Part shown: piece by piece, positions 6,909 through 15,911 of the stretch | Numbering within the stretch: position 1 is the stretch's first letter | How the letters are laid out: each line of letters begins with the position of its first letter | Origin: Bradyrhizobium sp. Ghvi | GTDB lineage: Bacteria > Pseudomonadota > Alphaproteobacteria > Rhizobiales > Xanthobacteraceae | DNA length: 64,000 bases | Assembly: GCF_900115265.1 (NCBI RefSeq) | Contig: NZ_FOVU01000008.1 | Location: 248,001 to 312,000, forward strand | Reading direction: 5' to 3' | Position numbers and translations under genes: made by a program | Notes under the pieces: model-generated | Database searches by the model: none | The model's input: the letters and a program-made list of their open reading frames with translations, nothing else | Told to the model about the DNA's origin: nothing

Positions 6909-9605
6909 CTACGCCGACCGCTTCACCGCGTCTCGTCCCGCCAGGTTAGCATCCAGCCGGTCCAGCATCGCCCTCGCCTGCTCGGCGCAATGTTCGATCA
7001 GCCAGCGCTCGAAGGCGACGGGAGCGAGTGCGGGGGCGTAGAGGAAGCCCTGGACGACGTCGCAGCCGAGCTCGGCCAGCATTTTGCGTTGGCCTTCGGT
7101 CTCGACACCTTCGGCGACCACGGTCAGCCTGAGGCCCTGGCCGACGCGCACTACCGCGGTGGCGATCGCGAGCGCGGCTGCATCCTTGTCGATGTCGCGC
7201 ATGAAACTGCGATCGATCTTCAGCTCGCGGATCGGCAGATGCGCGAGCCGGCTGAGGCTGGAATAGCCGGTGCCGAAATCATCGACCGAAAGCCCGACGC
7301 CGAGCTCGCGGATCGCGTGCATCGTCTCCAGCGCGGCAGCACCATCCTGCATGAACGTGCCTTCGGTGATCTCCAGCATCAGCGCATCCGGCGGCAGCGC
7401 GTATTCGGTGAGGATATCCTTGAGGCGCGCGGCCAGCGCAACGTTGCGGAAATTGAGCGGCGACAGGTTCACGGACACGCTCGGAATGTTGAGCCCGGCG
7501 CGGCGCCAGGTCGCCATCTGCCGGCAGGCCTCGCGCACCGACCACAGGCCGATCTGCTCGATCAGGCCGCATTCTTCGGCAAGCGGAATGAACTTGGCCG
7601 GCGAGACGTCGCCGAGCGCGGCATCGTGCCAGCGCGCCAGCGCCTCGACGCCGTGGATGGCGCGATCGCAGCTGCGGACCTGCGGCTGATAGAACAGGCT
7701 CAGCCCATTGTCGGCAATGGCGCGGCGGAGCGCGGCGATCATCGCCAGCCGCTGCTCGGCAAGCCCGTTCATCTCGGCGCTGAACATGCGATGGGTCGAC
7801 CGGCCAGCCTGCTTGGCCATGTACATGGCGGCGTCGGCCTGCTGCATCAGCGTGTCGATGTCGGTGGCGTGGTCGGGATAGAGACTGATGCCGATGCTGG
7901 CCGACATCGGCATCAGCTTCGATCCGAGCCGCAAGGGGGTGGCCAGCGCATCGGCGATGCCGGCTGCGACGCGTTCAGCATCTTGCGCATTGCGGTGCGG
8001 CAGCAGGATGACGAACTCGTCGCCGCCGAGCCGGCCCAACATGTCCTCAGGCCCGATCTGCTCGCGCAGGCGCCCCGCCAGCTGAACCAGGAGCTCGTCG
8101 CCGGCGGCGTGACCGAGCGTGTCGTTGACGTCCTTGAAATGGTCGACGTCGAGAAAAGCCAGCGCGACATGGCCGCCGGTCGGACAGGCGTCGATTGCGG
8201 TCGTGATCAGGTGCCGCAGTTGCGCTCGGTTCGGCAGGCCGGTGAGGATGTCGTGATAGGCCAGCCGCGCGATCTCGGCGCGCGCCTCCTTGCGCTCGAT
8301 CGCGAAAGCACCGAGGTCGACGCAGGCCTCGACGATGCGCCGATGCCAGTTGCTCGGCGCGCGCGGCTCCCGATAGTAAAACGCAAAAGTCGCGATGACC
8401 CGGCCGTCCTTGGCCTTGACCGGTGTCGACCAGCAGGCACGCAGGCCGATCGCGAGCGGCATCGTCTTATAGGGCTGCCAGCGTGGATCGGTAGCGAGAT
8501 CGATCGCAAGCACCGGCTCGCCATAGAAGGCGGCTGTGCCGCACGAGCCGACATCGGGGCCGATCGCAAGGCCGTCCAGGGCCCGGGAATAGTCCTCGGG
8601 CAGGCTTGGACCGCCGAGCGGGTGGATCAGGCCCGCGGCATCGATGTGCAGCAGCGAACAGACCACGTCGGGCGCGATTTCCTCGACGCGGCGGCACAGC
8701 CTGTCGGCGATCTCGGTGATCGGAACCTCGTCGGCGAGCGCGCTCATGATGAGCTGCTGGAGCGAGCGCAGCTGCTTGGTCTCGGTGATGTCCTCGAGGA
8801 GCGCGAAGATATGCCTGACCCGGCCCTTCTTGTCGCGAAAGACATCGATCCGCGCGCAGACCCAGATCTCCTGGTCGTCCTTGTCGTAGACCAGCACCTC
8901 GGCCTCGCCGCGATGGCCACCACGCATCAGGCGCTTGATCACCCTCGCAATGGCCTTCCGATCGGTATGACGGCCGGCGATGAGATCGCCTGCGCGGCGC
9001 CCTTCGGCCTCGCCGCTGGCATAGCCGAACATCGCCGTGAAAGCTGAATTGACGTAGACGATGTTCTGTTCGACATCGGTGATGATGACCGCGCGGTTGG
9101 TCTGGTCGGAGACGGTGTTGAGCAGCCCGATCCTGACGCGCCGCTCGGCATCGGCAGTAACATCCCGCGCGAACACGATGTGATGCAGCGCGCCGCCAGT
9201 GATCGTCGAGGATAGCGCGATCGCTGCCTTGATCCGGCTGCCGTCGCGCCGAACCAGGCTGATCTCGTCGCGAAAATCAGCGACCGGGTCGGCCTGAAGG
9301 CATTTGAGGGTGAGAATTGCGGCGTCGCGGCCGAGCACGTCGGTCCGCTCGAGCTTCCAGATCCGCTCCGCGCCGGCGTTGAAATGGATGATGCGATGCG
9401 CCTCGTCGACGATGACGATGCCGTCGTCGGCGCATTCGAGCGCCGCACGCACCACGTCAGGCATTTCGGTCACTGAGGCGTCGGAGGCAGGCATCGCAAG
9501 ACCCGGCAGCATCGGGAAGATATATGACAATGAACCCGAAGCTAACGCTTCGATGGTGTCCAAGACGTTCTTGTCGCTGGCCTCGGTTCCGACAAGCCGC
9601 GACAT
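6909..9605 (-). CDS. PAS-PAS-GAF-GGDEF-EAL cyclic-di-GMP signalling protein (DosP-like layout)
   Basis: 898 residues, no signal peptide and no obvious membrane segment. Order of domains: PAS at about 50-150, PAS at about 165-275, GAF at about 285-437, GGDEF at about 443-605 with an intact active site (LGGDEF, 526-531), and EAL at about 620-875 with EAL at 654-656 and DDFGTGYSS. Architecture and the linker sequences resemble E. coli DosP, an oxygen-sensing phosphodiesterase, but the first PAS lacks the residues that bind heme in DosP. Both catalytic motifs look intact, so the direction of activity cannot be decided. An alternative start is MLPGLAM (residue 32). The 3' end faces tetR. Confidence 0.9.
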   Translation of the reverse strand: MSRLVGTEASDKNVLDTIEALASGSLSYIFPMLPGLAMPASDASVTEMPDVVRAALECADDGIVIVDEAHRIIHFNAGAERIWKLERTDVLGRDAAILTLKCLQADPVADFRDEISLVRRDGSRIKAAIALSSTITGGALHHIVFARDVTADAERRVRIGLLNTVSDQTNRAVIITDVEQNIVYVNSAFTAMFGYASGEAEGRRAGDLIAGRHTDRKAIARVIKRLMRGGHRGEAEVLVYDKDDQEIWVCARIDVFRDKKGRVRHIFALLEDITETKQLRSLQQLIMSALADEVPITEIADRLCRRVEEIAPDVVCSLLHIDAAGLIHPLGGPSLPEDYSRALDGLAIGPDVGSCGTAAFYGEPVLAIDLATDPRWQPYKTMPLAIGLRACWSTPVKAKDGRVIATFAFYYREPRAPSNWHRRIVEACVDLGAFAIERKEARAEIARLAYHDILTGLPNRAQLRHLITTAIDACPTGGHVALAFLDVDHFKDVNDTLGHAAGDELLVQLAGRLREQIGPEDMLGRLGGDEFVILLPHRNAQDAERVAAGIADALATPLRLGSKLMPMSASIGISLYPDHATDIDTLMQQADAAMYMAKQAGRSTHRMFSAEMNGLAEQRLAMIAALRRAIADNGLSLFYQPQVRSCDRAIHGVEALARWHDAALGDVSPAKFIPLAEECGLIEQIGLWSVREACRQMATWRRAGLNIPSVSVNLSPLNFRNVALAARLKDILTEYALPPDALMLEITEGTFMQDGAAALETMHAIRELGVGLSVDDFGTGYSSLSRLAHLPIRELKIDRSFMRDIDKDAAALAIATAVVRVGQGLRLTVVAEGVETEGQRKMLAELGCDVVQGFLYAPALAPVAFERWLIEHCAEQARAMLDRLDANLAGRDAVKRSA

Positions 9606-9653
9606 GCTTAACGTTCTTTGAAAGGCGCGAAAGTAATCCGCTGCTGAAGGAAC

Positions 9654-10946
9654 CTAATTCGTCGCGCGAAGCCTGTGCAGCCGGCCGGCCACCGCCCGTA
9701 CCTTGCCGGGCGAGGCACGCCAGACCGACAGCGCCGAGAGCAGGCTCACGAGAATGGCGATGGCGAAGGCGAGCGTATAATCGCCGGCGCGATCGTAGAG
9801 CAGGCCCGTCAACCAGGGACCGGCGGCACCGCCCGCGAGCGCCGCGAGCATGATCATGCCGAAGATGCTGCCCTGATGTCGGCCCTGGAAGATCTCGAAC
9901 ACCACCGCTCCCATGATCGAGGTGAGGCCGTAGCCGAGCGCGCCTTGCGTGAACACCATCAGCCAGACCAGCCAGAGCGAGGGCTGATATTTCAACGCGA
10001 TCAGCGCCGAAAAGCAGATCGCAAAGCCGGCGCAGCTGATCGCCCAGACCCATTCCCGTCCGATCCGGTCGGAGACGTGGCCGAGCAGGATCTGGCCGGG
10101 AATGCCGAGGAGGCTGACGGCGCCGAGTGCCCAGACCGCAATGCTCGGGCTGAAGCCGATGTCGAGCAAGAACTTGGTCTGATGCACCTGCACCGCGTAC
10201 CAGATGTACAGGCCGCAGAAATAGCCGGACGCGATCCACCAGAACCGGGCCGTCGCAACCGCCCGTGCGAGTGTCCAATCGGTGCTGGCCCAAGCCGGAT
10301 CGACGATGTTCGAGACCGGCTTCGCGGCATCCACGGCCGGCGCGGCGTCGCCGTCCGGCTGAAGGCCAAGGTCTTCGGGACGTTTGTGGAGGAGCAGGTT
10401 GATCGGCGCCAGCACGATCAGGATCATCAGGCCCATTGCGGTGCAGGCGGTGCGCCAGCCGGTCTGCTCGATCATGTGCTGCACCCATGGCAGCAGCGTC
10501 ATCGAACCGATGCCGACCCCGGCAAAGGCGATACCGATGGCAAATCCGCGCTTGCGGATGAACCAGTTCGGCAGGAACAGCGACTGGCCGGAATAGCCGA
10601 GGCACACGGAGCCGGCGCCGACCATGACGCCGAGCGTCAGATAGAGATGCCAGGGCTGGCTGGTGAGCGGCGCGAGCAGCAGCCCGCCGGCCATCAGCGC
10701 GACGCCGAGCTCCATGACCGAACGCGGGCCTGCGCGATCCATCAGCCGTCCGATCAACGGACTGGCGACGCCCGAGGCGACGAATCCGAACGAGAAAGCG
10801 CCCGCGGTGACGCCGCGCTCCCAGCCGAATTCGGAGAGGATCGGCGGAAAGAACAGCGAGAAGGCGGTGCGTGCGTTGACGCCGATGGCCATGGTGACGA
10901 ACGTCACGGCAACCACGACCCAGCCGTAGAAGAACGGAAGTCGCAT
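9654..10946 (-). CDS. MFS transporter, monocarboxylate/oxalate-formate antiporter-like
   Basis: 430 residues with about 12 predicted membrane helices. The start MRLPFFYGWVVVAVTFVTMA is characteristic of the MFS subgroup that includes oxalate:formate antiporters and monocarboxylate carriers. The helix 2-3 loop motif appears as GRLMDRAGPRSV, and a cytoplasmic loop LLLHKRPEDLGLQPDG sits between helices 6 and 7 as is usual. Substrate is unknown. It lies between two cyclic-di-GMP enzymes on the same strand, with gaps of 48 and 89 bp, so co-transcription with the PAS-GGDEF-EAL gene is possible but unproven. Confidence 0.88.
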   Translation of the reverse strand: MRLPFFYGWVVVAVTFVTMAIGVNARTAFSLFFPPILSEFGWERGVTAGAFSFGFVASGVASPLIGRLMDRAGPRSVMELGVALMAGGLLLAPLTSQPWHLYLTLGVMVGAGSVCLGYSGQSLFLPNWFIRKRGFAIGIAFAGVGIGSMTLLPWVQHMIEQTGWRTACTAMGLMILIVLAPINLLLHKRPEDLGLQPDGDAAPAVDAAKPVSNIVDPAWASTDWTLARAVATARFWWIASGYFCGLYIWYAVQVHQTKFLLDIGFSPSIAVWALGAVSLLGIPGQILLGHVSDRIGREWVWAISCAGFAICFSALIALKYQPSLWLVWLMVFTQGALGYGLTSIMGAVVFEIFQGRHQGSIFGMIMLAALAGGAAGPWLTGLLYDRAGDYTLAFAIAILVSLLSALSVWRASPGKVRAVAGRLHRLRATN

Positions 10947-11035
10947 TTTCCTGTTTCATCCCTGGACGATCCTTCGGACCATCTGGGGGCGCGCGGGTCA
11001 AGCGATTTTCGCAGATGCAGCTTGGGGCCGAGCGC

Positions 11036-13465
11036 TCAGGCTGCGTCGCGATGCGAACTCGAGCACGGCCCATCGAGCTCGACGTCATCGACCGGCCGCG
11101 GGCGGCCGAAAAGATAGCCTTGCGCAAAGTTGACGCCGAGCGCCTTCAGCCGCTCGAACTCCTCTGATGTTTCGACCCCCTCGGCGGTGACCGACATATC
11201 GAGCCCCCGCGCCAGCGTCACGATCGAGGAAATGATGGCAGACGAGCGCGGCTGATGCGTGAGATTGCGGACGAAGGATTTGTCGATCTTGATCTTGTCG
11301 AACGGGAACGCGGTGAGATAGCTGAGCGAGGAATAACCTGTGCCGAAATCGTCGAGCGCAAGCTCGACGCCGATGCTCTTCAACCGCTCCATGAAAGCAT
11401 GGTTCTCGGTGCCGCGCTCCAAGAGCACGGATTCGGTGATCTCGATCTCGAGCCGTTGCGGCGACAGGCCGGAATCGCGCAAGGCGCCGCAGATGACGTC
11501 GAACAGATCGGCTTCCTTGAACTGGATCGGCGACAGGTTCACCGCGACCATCAGATCGGACGGCCAGCTCGCCGCATCCGCGCAGGCGCGGCGCAGCACG
11601 AATTCGCCGAGCGGCACGATCAGCCCGGTCTCCTCGGCGAGCGCGATGAACTGATCCGGCGGGATCAGCCCGCGCACCGGATGGCGCCAGCGCACCAGCG
11701 CCTCGAACCCGCGCCGCGCGCCGGTGTTGGCATCCATGAAGGGTTGATAGTGAACCTCGAGCTGGCAGCGCGCGATGGCATCGCGCAGATCCCCTTCCAG
11801 CGTGTTGCGCGCCTCGAGCTCGGCCGACATCGCCTCGTCGTAGATCGTGAAGCAGTTGCGGCCCGCCGATTTCGACCGGTAGAGCGCAAGGTCGGCTTTC
11901 TTCAGCAGCTGCTCCTGGTCGCTGCCGTGATCCGGCGCGATCGCAATGCCGATGCTGGTGCCGATCTCGACGCGATGTCCCGGCAGCAGGAACGGCTCGG
12001 ACACGAGCTTGGCGATCCGCGCAGCCAGCTCGGTCGATGAGGCGCGCTGGTCGTCGCAGCCTTCCTGGATGATGGCGAATTCGTCACCGCCGAGCCGCGC
12101 CAGCACATCGGTGGCGCGCACCGCGGATTTCAGCCGCTGCGCCACCAGCCGCAGCAGCGCATCGCCGGCACCATGGCCGAGTGAATCGTTGACGTTCTTG
12201 AAGCGATCGAGATCGAGCATCAGGATCGAGAAGGTCCAACCGCCGTTCCTCAGCTGTGCGTTGAGCTCGTCGAGCCGGGCGAGGAAGAACGCACGATTCG
12301 GCAATCCCGTGAGCACGTCGGTCTGCGCCAGCTCGAGCACGCGCCGGTTGGCCAGCGACAGCCGCCGCGAATTGCGGCTTGCGAGCATCAGATAGGTCGA
12401 AAGCGACAGCGTCAGCAGCATGCCGACGGTCAGCACGGCGCCCGCGCGATCATAACTCGTCTCCAGCGGGCCGCCGACGGTCGGAACCGCCCGCACCTGC
12501 CAATCGGTGTCGCCGATCTTGAGGCCGGCCGACCAGTGCCGGCCGCGCGCGACATCGCGCATCGATTGCGGCGCGGCCGCTGCCGAGGCGTAGTCGGGCA
12601 GCATGTCTTCCAGGCTGATCATACGCGCGTTGAAGGGCTGATAGACGTTCACGCTGACGGCGGGACTTGCCCCGGTCCTGGCGCGAATGGCCTGCATCAG
12701 CAAAGGCAGGTCGAAGATGCCGACCACGAAGCCCGTGATGTTGCGGCGGCGATCCGCGATGGTCTCACGCGAGGTGCCCTTGGCGTAGACGGGCACGATC
12801 ACGAGCACATTCGGCAACTTGCCATCGTCGTTCCGGGCGTAGAGTTCGGTGCGGATGGCGGTGATGTCGTCGTTGTCGCGAGCACGCTCGAGCACCGTCT
12901 TGCGGTCCGGCACGCTCATGTAATCCATGCCGTAGACGGGCGACGTCTTCGGCTGCGTTGAATAGAAGACGGGGAAATACTCCTCCCCTTGCGGTGCGGT
13001 GACGAAGCCGTCCCCACCGAGCGCCTTGATGCGATAGCCGGACACGCCGTCGGCAATCGCGGCAGCCTCGTATTCGGCGCGCTCCTTGCGGGTGATCCGC
13101 GGCAGCCAGCCGACGCGCAGCAAGCCGGGATAGCGCTCGAACAGCCGGCCGCTGAACGTCTCGAACTCGCTGCGCGTGACCACCTCGTTGGACGATTCGA
13201 ACAGGGTCCGCAGCGCCACGAGCCGGCTGATATATTCGTTCATGCCGTTCTGCATGACGATGGATTGCGTTTCGGCCGCGTTCTCGAACTCGATCTTGTT
13301 GACGCGGTCCTCCCAGCGCGCCACCGCCGCGGCGCCCGCGAGCGAAAACAGCAATCCGAGGGCAGCCGCGACCAGCGCAGGGCGATACAGGCCGAGCAGC
13401 GACACGATGCGCCGCCATCCAGCCACACGCCTTCGACCCAGATCGTTCTGATCGCGATCGCCCAT
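11036..13465 (-). CDS. CHASE-GGDEF-EAL membrane cyclic-di-GMP signalling protein
   Basis: 809 residues. A membrane helix at about 28-50 is followed by a periplasmic CHASE domain (about 75-330, with GWLPRITRKERAEYE and VYGMDYMSV typical of CHASE), a second membrane helix at about 341-361, then GGDEF (motif 459-463, LGGDEF) and EAL (588-590) domains; DDFGTGYSSLSYL is intact. CHASE domains bind small extracellular ligands, so this protein should convert a periplasmic signal into synthesis or breakdown of cyclic-di-GMP. The divergent neighbour is an orphan periplasmic amino-acid-type binding protein, which could present a ligand to the CHASE domain (inference only). Confidence 0.92.
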   Translation of the reverse strand: MGDRDQNDLGRRRVAGWRRIVSLLGLYRPALVAAALGLLFSLAGAAAVARWEDRVNKIEFENAAETQSIVMQNGMNEYISRLVALRTLFESSNEVVTRSEFETFSGRLFERYPGLLRVGWLPRITRKERAEYEAAAIADGVSGYRIKALGGDGFVTAPQGEEYFPVFYSTQPKTSPVYGMDYMSVPDRKTVLERARDNDDITAIRTELYARNDDGKLPNVLVIVPVYAKGTSRETIADRRRNITGFVVGIFDLPLLMQAIRARTGASPAVSVNVYQPFNARMISLEDMLPDYASAAAAPQSMRDVARGRHWSAGLKIGDTDWQVRAVPTVGGPLETSYDRAGAVLTVGMLLTLSLSTYLMLASRNSRRLSLANRRVLELAQTDVLTGLPNRAFFLARLDELNAQLRNGGWTFSILMLDLDRFKNVNDSLGHGAGDALLRLVAQRLKSAVRATDVLARLGGDEFAIIQEGCDDQRASSTELAARIAKLVSEPFLLPGHRVEIGTSIGIAIAPDHGSDQEQLLKKADLALYRSKSAGRNCFTIYDEAMSAELEARNTLEGDLRDAIARCQLEVHYQPFMDANTGARRGFEALVRWRHPVRGLIPPDQFIALAEETGLIVPLGEFVLRRACADAASWPSDLMVAVNLSPIQFKEADLFDVICGALRDSGLSPQRLEIEITESVLLERGTENHAFMERLKSIGVELALDDFGTGYSSLSYLTAFPFDKIKIDKSFVRNLTHQPRSSAIISSIVTLARGLDMSVTAEGVETSEEFERLKALGVNFAQGYLFGRPRPVDDVELDGPCSSSHRDAA

Positions 13466-13748
13466 CCGAATTCCGCACGTCCCCTCGGCGCGGCGGCCGA
13501 ACTCAGGGTTGAGCCACCGTCGCGACTATCGGACAAGGATCGGGGTTAAGAACCGTACAACATTGGAACCGGCTCATCCCGCATCCCGAGATGTAGTTAA
13601 TGATTGACCTTCGCATTGCCGAAATCAGGTGGCCAATTGCCGTTTTTACCCGGAGTCTTACGGAGGACTCCCTCGACGCCGGTTAGCGGCCTGTTGAGGC
13701 TGCGGACCTATCGTTGGCCCAATTCTTCCTGCATCCGGCGAGCTCCCT

Positions 13749-14915
13749 ATGAAACGATCGCGCGCAGCAATAGGCGTCGCACTTGCCGCCGCGTTGCTGA
13801 CAGCGGCAACGCTGACGGCACGCGGCGATGAGGCCGGCGTCAGCGAGGACGCAATCCTGTTCGGCCAGGCTGCGGCGCTGGAAGGTCCCTCTTCCGTGCT
13901 CGGGCAACGCATACGGCATGGCATCGTCGCAGCGTTCAACGAGATCAATGCCAAGGGCGGCGTTCACGGCCGCAAGCTCCGGCTCATCAGCCGCGACGAC
14001 GGCTACGATCCCGACCGCTCGGTGGCGGAAACGCTGAAGCTCATCGAGGACGACAAGGTGTTCGCGTTGATCGGCGCCGTGGGGACGCCGACTGCGATCG
14101 CGACCATTCCCGTGACGAGCGTTCGCAACATCCCCTTCATCGGACCGTTCAGTGGCGCCGAATTCCTGCGCGACCCCGAACTCTCGAATGTGGTGAACAT
14201 TCGCGCCAGCTACAGCGCGGAGACGGAGACCCTCATCAAGCGCCTCACCGAGGATCGTCACTTCACCCGGATCGGCATCTTCTACCAGGACGATTCTTTC
14301 GGCCGTGACGGCCTTGCCGGCGTGAAGAGCGCGCTCGCCAGGCGTGGGCTCGAACTCGCCGCTGAAGGCACTTTCGAACGCAACACCCGTGCGGTCAGCG
14401 CGGCCTGGCGCACCATCAAGCGCGCCGAGCCCGAGGCCATCGTCATGGTCGGCACTTACGGCCCGAGTGCCGAGTTCATCAAGCTCGCGCACCGCAACGG
14501 CGCCTATCCCACCTTCGTCAACATCTCCTTCGTCGGCGCCACCGCGCTTGCCCGCGAGCTTGGCCACGACGGGGAAGGCGTCATCGTCTCGCAGGTCGTG
14601 CCGTTTCCCTGGGATCGTTCGATCAAGCTTGTCGCCGACTACCAGGCCGCACAGACCGCGCTCGATCCCACGACGACACCGGACTTCGTGTCGCTCGAAG
14701 GCTACATCTCCGGCCGCCTCGCGGCAGCGGCACTGGAAAAAGCCGGACCGAATCCGACACGCGCCGGCCTGCTGGACACAATCAACGCGACCGGCCGCTT
14801 TGACATCAGCGGCAGCCTCGTCATCGTCGGCGCGCGCGCCATCGACGCGCCGCCGAAGGTGTTTCTGACGGTGATCCAGAAGGACGGGACGTTCAAGGCC
14901 GTGCATCGGCTGTAG
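13749..14915 (+). CDS. ABC transporter substrate-binding protein, Leu/Ile/Val-binding (LivK) type
   Basis: 388 residues. It starts with a Sec signal peptide (MKRSRAAIGVALAAALLTAA), followed by the periplasmic-binding fold of peripla_BP_6: DEAGVSEDAILFGQAAALEGP, GIVAAFNEINAKGGVHGRKL, and IGIFYQDDSFGRDGLAGVK. In this family the ligand is usually a branched-chain amino acid, amide or aromatic acid. No LivHMGF permease or ATPase genes are adjacent, so it is an orphan, serving a distant transporter or acting as a sensor partner. It is divergent from the CHASE-GGDEF-EAL gene across a 283-bp region that contains a GGAGTC - 8 nt - GACTCC dyad (13652-13671). It converges on the dehydrogenase gene with a gap of 6 bp. 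Confidence 0.9.
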   Translation: MKRSRAAIGVALAAALLTAATLTARGDEAGVSEDAILFGQAAALEGPSSVLGQRIRHGIVAAFNEINAKGGVHGRKLRLISRDDGYDPDRSVAETLKLIEDDKVFALIGAVGTPTAIATIPVTSVRNIPFIGPFSGAEFLRDPELSNVVNIRASYSAETETLIKRLTEDRHFTRIGIFYQDDSFGRDGLAGVKSALARRGLELAAEGTFERNTRAVSAAWRTIKRAEPEAIVMVGTYGPSAEFIKLAHRNGAYPTFVNISFVGATALARELGHDGEGVIVSQVVPFPWDRSIKLVADYQAAQTALDPTTTPDFVSLEGYISGRLAAAALEKAGPNPTRAGLLDTINATGRFDISGSLVIVGARAIDAPPKVFLTVIQKDGTFKAVHRL

Positions 14916-14921
14916 GGGCGC

Positions 14922-15899
14922 TCACGACCGCCGCGTCCAGCGCTCGGCGTTGACGGCGCCCTGCGGCGCCTCGCCTTTGATGATCGCCTCGACCTGCCGC
15001 ACGGTTTCCAGCGACTGATATTCGATCGCCTGAGGCGTCAGTCCGCCGACATGAGGGGTGGCGACGACGTTCGGAAGTTTCGCCAGCTCCGGCGTTGGCA
15101 TCTGGTCGGGCGCGCGGCCGACATCCATCGCCGCGCCCGCGATGCGATTCTCCAGCAGCGCCTTCGCGAGTGCCGCCTCGTCGACAAGATTGCCGCGCGA
15201 GAGATTGATGAAGACGGCATGCTTCTGCATGCGTGCCAGCGCCGCCTCCCCGATCAGGTTTTCGGTCTGCTCGTTGGCAATGGCGAGGCAGACGACGTAG
15301 TCAGACGCCGCGAGCAGCTCATCGAGCCCGACCTGCCGGATCGCGCTGTCGCTGACATCAGCGAAGGGATCGGCGACCAGCACCTTCATACGCATGACTT
15401 TTGCGATTTCGGCGAGGTAGCGCCCGATGCTGCCATAGCCGATGATGCCGATCGTGCTGCCGGCGAGCTGGCGTCCCATCCGCGCCTCCGGCTTGCGGCC
15501 GGCGTGGTAATCCGCCGTGGTCCGCGACACGCCACGCGACAAATCGACCATGAAGCCGACTGCGAGCTCGGCGACCGCCTGCACGAAGCCGGGACCGGCA
15601 CGGGTCACCAGCACGCCCGCTTGCGAGGCCGCCTCGACATCGACGTTGCGGATATCGACGGCGCAGCGGACAAAGGCACGCAGGCGCGGCAGTTGCGCGA
15701 AGATCTCGCCGCGGCCTTCGGTCATGCGATCGGCGACGATGATGTCAGCATCCTTCGCGGCAGTCACGAGGCCCGCGGCATCGAGCGCCTGGTCACCCTC
15801 GTGCAGGATCACGTCAGCAATGGCGCGCAGGCCGTTGAGGCTGCGATCGCCATAATAATTGCGGCGCATCTCCGGCGTATGGGCCAGCAGGACTTTCAC
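14922..15899 (-). CDS. D-2-hydroxyacid dehydrogenase family protein, catalytic Glu apparently absent
   Basis: 325 residues with the two-domain fold of D-isomer-specific 2-hydroxyacid dehydrogenases such as phosphoglycerate dehydrogenase. The NAD-binding motif is GIIGYGSIG (151-159) and the acidic residue ending strand 2 is in VADPF. The catalytic Arg is in NLSRGN (R235) and the catalytic His in TPHVGG (H283). The Glu normally found 29 residues after the Arg is replaced by Pro264 within GRAPDQMP; the nearest Glu is E271. The protein may therefore use another acid or have a changed activity. It is the third gene of a TRAP-transporter operon, 12 bp after the permease, so its substrate is probably related to the imported organic acid. 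Confidence 0.88.
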   Translation of the reverse strand: MKVLLAHTPEMRRNYYGDRSLNGLRAIADVILHEGDQALDAAGLVTAAKDADIIVADRMTEGRGEIFAQLPRLRAFVRCAVDIRNVDVEAASQAGVLVTRAGPGFVQAVAELAVGFMVDLSRGVSRTTADYHAGRKPEARMGRQLAGSTIGIIGYGSIGRYLAEIAKVMRMKVLVADPFADVSDSAIRQVGLDELLAASDYVVCLAIANEQTENLIGEAALARMQKHAVFINLSRGNLVDEAALAKALLENRIAGAAMDVGRAPDQMPTPELAKLPNVVATPHVGGLTPQAIEYQSLETVRQVEAIIKGEAPQGAVNAERWTRRS

Positions 15900-15911
15900 G
15901 ATAGCACTCCT

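Noticed and set aside
6990..9047. Long plus-strand frame opposite the PAS-GGDEF-EAL gene
   Set aside because: The minus strand has intact PAS, GAF, GGDEF and EAL domains; the antisense frame has no recognisable domain.
13683..14906. Long open frame antisense to the LivK-like gene
   Set aside because: It has no ribosome site, family pattern or signal peptide, and the plus strand encodes a clear LivK-type binding protein. It is a shadow of high-GC codon use.
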